DNA of 64,000 bases from Moniliophthora roreri (taxonomy: Eukaryota; Basidiomycota; Agaricomycetes; Agaricales; Marasmiaceae), in the NCBI GenBank assembly GCA_001466705.2, contig LATX02000200.1:124001-188000 (forward strand). The letters are read 5' to 3'. Below are positions 57,349 to 64,000 of this stretch, piece after piece (the stretch's first letter is position 1; each line of letters opens with the position of its first letter). The position numbers were made by a program, and so were the translations under genes. Below the pieces are notes generated by a model. It was not told the DNA's origin. It was given only the letters and a program-made list of their open reading frames with translations, and made no database searches.

Positions 57349-60260
57349 TCAAAGAGACGAGTGGTTGACAAAAGGAGAAGATGTCAGTGGAGCATATGGG
57401 CGATACAGGCGGTCAGGTAGAAGTAGAAGATGCGGAGATTTGTAAGGATAAAACATTACTTTGTTCCAATCCTCGATGGTGCAAGGTCCAAGCAACACAC
57501 ATGCTGGGACTGGAAGGAATCGTTGAATATAGAGAAGATCTGGCAGCAATGGGACCATTTTACATGGTGAATCAGTGTCCAAAGCCACGTCCTTCTCCCG
57601 AGGAATAGGTGCTGGAGATAGGCCAACAGTAACTGGAATTGTAGAAGACATAAGTGTTGGCAAATGCCTTAGCAGCTTTTCAACACCAGTGTCACTGTGT
57701 GTAAGGTCATCAAGGTATTGAATGATTCTCTGGAAAAAAATTTAGATTAATTTTGGAGAAATGAGTTTCACTACTCACTGATATAACCTGTCTTTGCCAA
57801 TACGATTGTTCTGAAGTGTTCCAGTCTGAGGCATACACTGCAGGAAGCCAAAGAACCAGCTATCAATCTGTGAGTTGCTCAATGTAGGCCCAAAATTGAT
57901 GGTTGTCATTGCCATCATGAAGAGAATCACAAAAAAGACGGTACTTGTTAACTTCTGCATGAAGAAATTCCTCTTGATGGATGTTGAGCATCGATACAAT
58001 CGCATCTATGTCCAATAGGTGGGACTTCCTGGCTGCCCTAAAACAGAAGTCAGAATTTGCACACTTGAAATAAGACCCACTGGGACGTACATAGCAAGTC
58101 AATCCAAGAAGTGTTTTGTGCTGCTACAGGCAGTTGGCGATTTTAAATACATTTGAATGACCTATAAGAGGCAGAAAGCCATCCAATCTGGTGAGATGAT
58201 GTGACCCAACATCCCTCATGCTGATATTTGCCCTTAATGTCCTAGTGATCCTCAGAGTTGTGTTGTTATTGTTACATTACTTGTGCAGCAACAACAACAA
58301 CTCAACACTGCTATGATGTAGAGGTGTTAAGCGCGAAGATCAAGTTTGAGTTTCCAACAACTAACAAAAGATAATATCCTCTGCTAAGCTGTCAACGATT
58401 TGGTCGATGTGAGCAAGATATTGAGTGAATTAACCAGGTCAAGCTGAAGTAGCTTAGACCTGCAAACTATCTACTTATACAATGATTGTAGCTACTCATT
58501 TGCATACAAACTGCTAGAGTGATATTGTTTGTTTAGTAAACAGAATGTACCTTTGGTGATATCATAAATAAGAACATGACATCAGAGACGATGTCAAAGA
58601 GATGAAAATAAGTTATAATGATACAATGAACAATGTCATGAAGACATCATATCATAAATAGAAGGAAAGAGAAACGAATAGAATAATGACTTCATATTGA
58701 TGTCATGTATGACATAGTAATGACGTCTTAAATAAGGTGGAAGGCATAGAATTGGAAAAGGGGACTGAGAAGGTGGATGTGTCCAGATGTCAAGAAGAAG
58801 CATAGGTAAAAGAAGGGAAAATAGCGCTCGAAGGCGCTAAAGTGTCCAAGCAGTGAATATGAAACGGAAAATAAAGAAAGAGAAAGGAAAAAAGTAATGT
58901 CTGTGCATACGATTGTAACAGTTATGCCTTATCTGCACACAACACTCCGAATCATTCCTCTCCAACCCAAGGAAGGCACCCTGATCATATTTCTCTGGCA
59001 GAATGTGGGTGTAGAGAGCCTCAGCCAATGCCCACCAATCCTCCCCTCTGTAGGTTAGCTCACAGTCTGTGAGGGCTTGAAGCCACTCCCTAAGCTCCTA
59101 CAAAGCATTTAAGTACTTTGCTGCAGGCAAGGACTGTGTAAAAATCATTATATACCTCCTTCCGAATATAAGCTTTTTTCCAATCCATCTCCAGGTCATG
59201 ACTTGGTCAAACAGCAAACTCCTTGAACATGCAAATAAAGTCGTCATAGAGAATATTGAGCCCTTGAATGACGGTTCCATTGTGAATGTGGTCCCAAAAT
59301 TTCTTCCAGAGGTATCGATCAAGCCACAGGAGCTGTCTGGAGCCAATTTCTGGCAGCTCTTCCATTATAACAGGTAGACATGCTGGTTGGTAGTGTTGAA
59401 CACAAGTATTCATGAGGTGACGACTGCGGCAATGCTTAAGGAGACAGTCAGTAGGTAGAATAATCATAAAGGGACCAGCTCACCAGGAAGGACAGACTGG
59501 CTCCTTTATTGCCTGTTTTCTTCTTATCTCAGCGACAAGCTATCATGGTAGGGTGCAAGACAAGTAAAAGAACTGTTCCTGGATTTGGATAACCAACCTA
59601 GGGCAACAAATGCAAAGGATTTTATTTCTGAAACATTAAAGTGCAAGCATTGTACTCATACACAAGAGTTTCAATCCTGCCATCCAGTGCATGAAGGGAA
59701 AGATTGGCAATGAGAAGGAGGAGTTCATGCAACTTCCTCCTCAGCACTTCACAATGGTTATATGTCTCTCCAGCACCCAGGTATCTCATAATGCCTCGCC
59801 TGCAACTTCCTAGGTACCTCATAAACTTTTTTAACCTCTCTATGACTTTCCAAATGATATCCGAAGCTGCCTTTCCATAAGGTGCTGAAAGTGCTGTGTG
59901 ATACACAGCATTTGCAAAGTGGGCATTTGTGCTTGCGTTCTGCACCATATGTTTGAGTCTCTTTTCAATCTTGTAAACCCTTCAAAGCCAATATTGAACT
60001 TCTTCTTTTCCATGAACATCGCCTTCATTAGACCTAAACTTGTCATTAGAATGGGAGCAATATGATATTCATGTGGCCACGCACCCACAGTTACTCATCT
60101 CTCTATGCCTGTCTTCACTGATCTGTTCTGTACAAGCCATCTCACTTGATTCTTGGATATTGATATCATTAGAGACATAGCTAAGTGGTGTTGAGTTAGT
60201 TGATTGCGGAATAAAGGTTTCAGCCACACCGATCCAGATCATTCTCCTCTGTTTCCCCAT
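57349..60260 (-). pseudogene. Unclassified multi-piece minus-strand gene, probably transposon-derived
   Basis: Coding-like pieces run leftward from MGKQRRMIWIGVAETFIP at 60260. They include PHEYHIAPILMTSLGLMKAM, SNIWCRTQ overlapping HMVQNASTNAHFANAVYHTA, EVLRRKLHELLLLIANLSLH (to 59622), LWLDRYLWKKFWDHIHN and NILYDDFICMFKE (about 59310-59210), RGEDWWALAEALYTHILPEK with FLGLERNDSECCVQIRHNCY (about 59060-58900), and FCFRAARKSHLLDIDAIVSM with FCDSLHDGNDNHQFWAYIEQ (about 58060-57890). A last stretch is LSPAPIPREKDVALDTDSP (about 57620). Some gaps look like introns, but frame changes within NIW/HMVQ and elsewhere suggest decay. I cannot place it in a family. Confidence 0.4.
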
Positions 60261-61008
60261 CTATTTGAGGCCCATTCCGACCCTCCTCACTTATGACATC
60301 TGGCTTAAGCCCTTCATCAGGCTGTTTGTTGGCTGCCTCCCTGTCAAAGAAAGTGGAAGTTGTGATACATGAGCAAAAGGAGTTGGGATGTGGGGTTGGT
60401 AATCTAACTTGATTTTTTGACTATGGTTGTGATTAATTTCATCTTTGTTTCTAAAATAAATGAGCCTCTGAGAGATAATTCAATATAGTAACATACCTAT
60501 GATAGTGCTTAAGACTTTTCAAACGATTTGCAGCTTTTTTCTTGGCGATGGTATGGTAAAGTCAAGATTGAGGCATGGATGTAGAAGGAAAAGTGCTTGT
60601 GAGATGCAGATTCCTTGCACTTCTTGCTTGACTTTTTCCCTAGGACACGTACTGACTCCATACTTGGTAGAGTAGTCGAGGTATTCACTCTGATAGGTCT
60701 GTGGGTGTTTTTGAGGCAAAAGAGGTTGGTGTTATTGATAGGGAGCATGATATGTTGTTCAATGCTGTCATTCCAAAAATTCCAAAATGCCAAAAGAATG
60801 AAGTGTAGATGCCAACACCACCAAAGCGTAGCCAGTAGATGTCAGCATCAGCGTTCCAACTGAGTGGCTAGTGTGCTGACTAAGCTCATGCGTCTCTTCT
60901 CACTGCCACATACAGTACCACTAACAGTCCAGTACAGTCCTCATCCTCCCTTTCTGTCCTCTCTCCTGTCTTTTCATCAACACATGCTTCTGCTCTTACT
61001 TGGCCGTC
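60261..61008. other. Spacer before the retroelement
   Basis: A minus ORF at 60509-60793 (NDSIEQHIMLPINNTNLFCL) is unassigned and may belong to the preceding decayed gene. A possible retroelement promoter or terminal repeat would lie at about 60860-61000, but no repeat end can be verified inside the window. Confidence 0.3.
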
Positions 61009-62679
61009 ATGACAGGAACCGATCAGGCTGACGACCATCCACAGAATGGCTCCAGGTCTGGAGACGTGCTAAGAGGGCTTCAAGGCCTAAACTTGGACAT
61101 TAACCCAGGTCTCAATACACTCCCTGGATCTCAGGCAGCATCAGGCTCCCGGCAGCTATCAGCCTTCCAACAACAATGGCAGCAATCCCAACAACATCCA
61201 GACTCCGCTCAGCAGCGACCATCCTGACAGCCACAGCGGTCTCAACAACCCTCACTGCAGCAACCAGCACATCCGCAGCAACCACAGCCACTGTCACAGA
61301 ACGCGATGGAAAACCCTAACCCCCCACAGGACATGACGGCGAACATTAATCCACCCTGACAGCAGCAGCCGGCAGACAGAAACGAAGGAGGTCAAGGCCA
61401 AACCAAGCTCTATACCAAGGCAGAGGTTCAAGCGCTGATCGCAGCATTGTGTCCTCAAGCAGCAAGCCAGCGCCCCAGCACAATGTTTGTTGATCAGGAA
61501 GCAGTGGAAGGTGCACAGCAGTGAGCACGAGCGATTGAAGAAGAAAGAACGAAGGCTGTACCAGAGCCAGTAGATGGTTAGTTTTGTTTGGGAAACTTCA
61601 GTCCACTGCATCTATCTAGTCAAGGCTATAGAGCCATTCCGCACTGGTCTCGTCCATCTGTAGCCATCCATATTACCAGAGGTCCTGACACTAAACCATC
61701 ATACCCTGCAGTTAGTGCCTCTGTATCGCACTCTTCTGTACACTATAGGGTTGGGGTAGCTTGAGTAGTATGGTTACCTTTGTAGTGGCCAGCCTGTAGC
61801 AGCCAGTGGCATCCCCAATGCATATTTCTAATGTCATCCAAACATCTGTTCTGACCAAGAAAACATTTAGTAACGTCGGATCACATTGACGATGCCATTG
61901 TGAGGAACAAGTACATACCCATTACCACTGTACTCGCTCTCAAACGTCACTTGGCATGAGAAGAAGATGATGTTTACCAGAACTGTTTCCTCCCTTGGGA
62001 GTTTCGTTTCCGATTCAACAGGAAAGACGAGTGCAGCATCCCATTCTACAGTTGGCTAGTGGGGATGAATACGTTGATCCAACGCACAAGGGAGCTACTC
62101 CCCACATCGTCCCGAGCCGACAGACTCGCAAGCCATGCGATAATAGTTACTGGATTGGCAGAGTCGCACGGAATTGACATAGCCCTCAAATACGACATCA
62201 GGCAGCGAGAGCTAGCAGCCAATGACCACCGCCACAACATCAAAGATCTAGACGTCATGTCTTTAACACTAGTAGCCAGTGCAGCAATGGCATCGACATC
62301 GAACTCGCAGCAGAAAACCACATATCCAGCACTCCCTCAGCATCTTGGACGGAAGAGAAGTGGAAGGTTTTCCTTTCGAGTGATAAGGTTACTTAGACCG
62401 TCCAAGCACCAGAAAATGACTGCCTGTTTCTGCTGCGGGCATGCTGGACATGCAGTGGCAGCTTGCTCAGCCACTTTGACGAAAGCAGGTATTGCGTGCA
62501 CAATGTGGTCGAAGACAGAGAAGGGACCGGGATCCTTAGTAGCGTCAAACGGAAAGCAGTTTTGCTTTCGCTGGACAGTTGGATCCACTTGCCATTTCAG
62601 TTCCACTTGCATCAACCTCCACCAGTGCACAATATGTGAATCCACTGATCACGGAGGAGGTGAATGTAACCACCTCTAG
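61009..62679 (+). pseudogene. DIRS-like retroelement gag-type frame with zinc knuckle, decayed
   Basis: The ATG at 61009 gives MTGTDQADDHPQNGSRSGDV, then a Gln-rich stretch (FQQQWQQSQQHPDSAQQRPS), TKAEVQALIAALCPQA, KYIPITTVLALKRHLA and NCFLPWEFRFRFNRKDE. Next come LASHAIIVTGLAESHGIDIA, a CCHC knuckle CFCCGHAGHAVAAC, and KQFCFRWTVGSTCHFS with CTICESTDHGGGECNHL. This is the usual gag-type protein of basidiomycete tyrosine-recombinase retroelements. Interruptions at about 61225, 61357, 61522 and 61957 are all TGA, where CGA (Arg) fits; the region 61580-61860 may hold an intron or be damaged. The frame ends at 62677-62679, just before the RT frame. Confidence 0.7.
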
Positions 62680-62780
62680 GGCTGACAACCCATGCAGAGT
62701 AGTCACACCACTTATACCAGACCTTGTGGAAGATACCTTACATTCGCTTAATATTCTCTCATCTTGGTTGCACATAGTCA

Positions 62781-64000
62781 TTGGCTTATGGGAGGGTTTT
62801 GATGTGGGTGTCAGAGGCTCACCCACATCCTCTCTCTCCTTTCGAGAATCATGCCTCAGCATATCTCGACCCCATGTTCATATCATCGTACATCAAGAGC
62901 AAAATGGCTGCAGAACGGTACTTGCAGCCATATACCCCATGCGAGCTGGAGGAAACCATTGGGTTTTTCAGGACCTCGCCACTTGGGCTAGTCCCCAAGC
63001 CAAATTCCAACTCACTCCGGCTAATCCAGGACATGTCTTACCCATGGGACAACCTGAGCCTTTCATCTGTCAATGCAGGAATAGCAGCAGATGATTTCCC
63101 GACTGAGTGGGAAACATTCGACAAGACAGCAGAATTGATTCGGTCCTTACCCAGTGGCTGTATAGCAGCAACCTTCAACATATCAGCAGCCTACTGCCTA
63201 ACGCCAATACGGCCAGACCAACAGTGGGCCTTGTGTATATATTGGAATGGTTATGTGCACGTTGACCATGCAGTAATGTTTGGCCTCACGTCGAGTGCTG
63301 GTGTCTTTGGGGCAGTGGCAGACATGCTAGTAGCAATCTATCATGCTGCAGGCTACTGAGCGATCCTGAAGTGGATTGATGATTTCTTGGTTATTCACTT
63401 CCCAGGCAACACTTGGTTGGAGGAAGACTTTATAGAGCTGACGGGGAAGTTCAGAGTGCCATAGAGCAAGACAAAGCTCAGGCACCTGGTAGTGATACAA
63501 AGGTACATTGGCTTCGACTGGGATTTGGAGAGAAAGATGGTGGGATTCCCAGAAGAAAAGAGAGAGAAGCTGTTGGCTCTGCTGGCGTGGACCGAACCTC
63601 TCTTTCCAGTTTTCACATTGAAGGAAGCAGCAAGCCTGCACGGGAAGCTAGTGAATGCATCAGGCATCTTTCGCCTCATGCGCCCCTTCTTGCCATCAAT
63701 AACTCACTTCACAAAGTCATTCAATTCTCACTGGGCCTGGCTCCACCCACCGCCAGCACTCACAGCGGACCTATCATGAGTATTGTACTTACTGCAGATA
63801 AGCCCTGGGTGGATCCCCCTGTTTTCACCCGAGCCTCGCGACATTGATTGGTGGGGAGATGCAAGTACATCCTTTGGCATTGGAGTAGTGATTGGCCGTC
63901 ACTATGCACTGTGGAAATGGGCTCCAGGAATCACAGTAGGACCAGGGAACGAGCTCAACATTGGATGGGCCGAAGCAGTAGCAGTAGAGCTAGGCCTGCT
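62781..64000 (+). pseudogene. DIRS-like reverse transcriptase/RNase H, decayed and cut by window end
   Basis: The frame reads SYIKSKMAAERYLQPYTPCE, FFRTSPLGLVPKPNSNSLRL with IQDMSYP, SLPSGCIAATFNISAAYCLT, QQWALCIYWNGYVHVDHAVM and FGLTSSAGVFGAVADM. After a TGA at 63358 comes LKWIDDFLVIHFPG (the (Y/F/I)DD catalytic pair), then a stop in RVP*SKTKLRHLVV, YIGFDWDLERKMVGFPEEKR, the thumb region, and IDWWGDASTSFGIGVVIGRH with ALWKWAPG, an RNase H-like part running off the window. The order and motifs match DIRS/Ngaro elements, which end in a tyrosine recombinase expected beyond 64000. The first RT aspartate is Asn here (ATFNISAAY), and RVP*SK shows a stop in place of Trp, so it is inactive. Confidence 0.75.

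Noticed and set aside
1..64000. CRISPR array, bacterial operons or ribosome binding sites
   Set aside because: The window is eukaryotic with spliceosomal introns throughout; no regularly spaced short repeats with unique spacers were seen.

Overview
The window looks like nuclear DNA of a mushroom-forming basidiomycete (Agaricomycetes). Genes are split by many 39-78 bp GT-AG introns. The families present are typical of that group: F-box proteins with an IPxEIWREIF start, FunK1 kinases, DUF6535 proteins, a multi-exon 7-TM family, KDZ transposases and DIRS-like retroelements. All introns below were placed by eye from splice signals and reading frame; nothing was searched against a database.

Layout. 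(1) 0-5 kb, ordinary gene space: an F-box protein, the nucleoporin SEH1 (7 exons) and a small membrane protein on the minus strand. (2) 5.26-5.68 kb: an interspersed TACGG-rich repeat, with a second copy at 50.45 kb. (3) About 6.1-24.7 kb: an AT-rich island almost free of CG dinucleotides. It holds decayed transposon reading frames, a 91-bp minisatellite and a pair of ~2 kb inverted arms (11.06-13.2 and 22.7-24.46 kb). Between the arms lie an intact 8-exon 7-TM gene and a U2 snRNA-like sequence interrupted by an intron-like insertion. (4) 25-37 kb, gene space: a hypothetical protein, an F-box pseudogene, a mucin-like one-pass membrane protein, a DUF6535 pseudogene, HUA1, and a divergent coiled-coil gene sharing HUA1's upstream region. 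(5) 38.3-49.4 kb: aryl-alcohol dehydrogenase (AAD) relics, two copies of a 738-bp TIR element, a FunK1 kinase and a DUF6535 gene. Six single-N positions delimit three segments that duplicate, directly or inverted, their own surroundings; I read this as alternative-haplotype contigs placed in scaffold gaps, though real rearrangement is not excluded. (6) 50.9-64 kb, transposon-rich: an array of AATTTTG-type motifs, a decayed KDZ transposase (minus), an apparently intact 5-exon cysteine-containing gene of unknown function, an unclassified decayed minus-strand gene, and a DIRS-like retroelement cut by the window end.

The clearest housekeeping roles are SEH1 (nuclear pore Y complex and SEA/GATOR complex) and HUA1. 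Most other content is lineage-expanded families and mobile elements. Several relics carry TGA where CGA is expected and other C-to-T type changes, matching loss of methylated CpG. The items most worth follow-up are the U2-like locus, the large inverted-repeat structure with a live-looking gene inside it, and the unknown gene beside the KDZ element.
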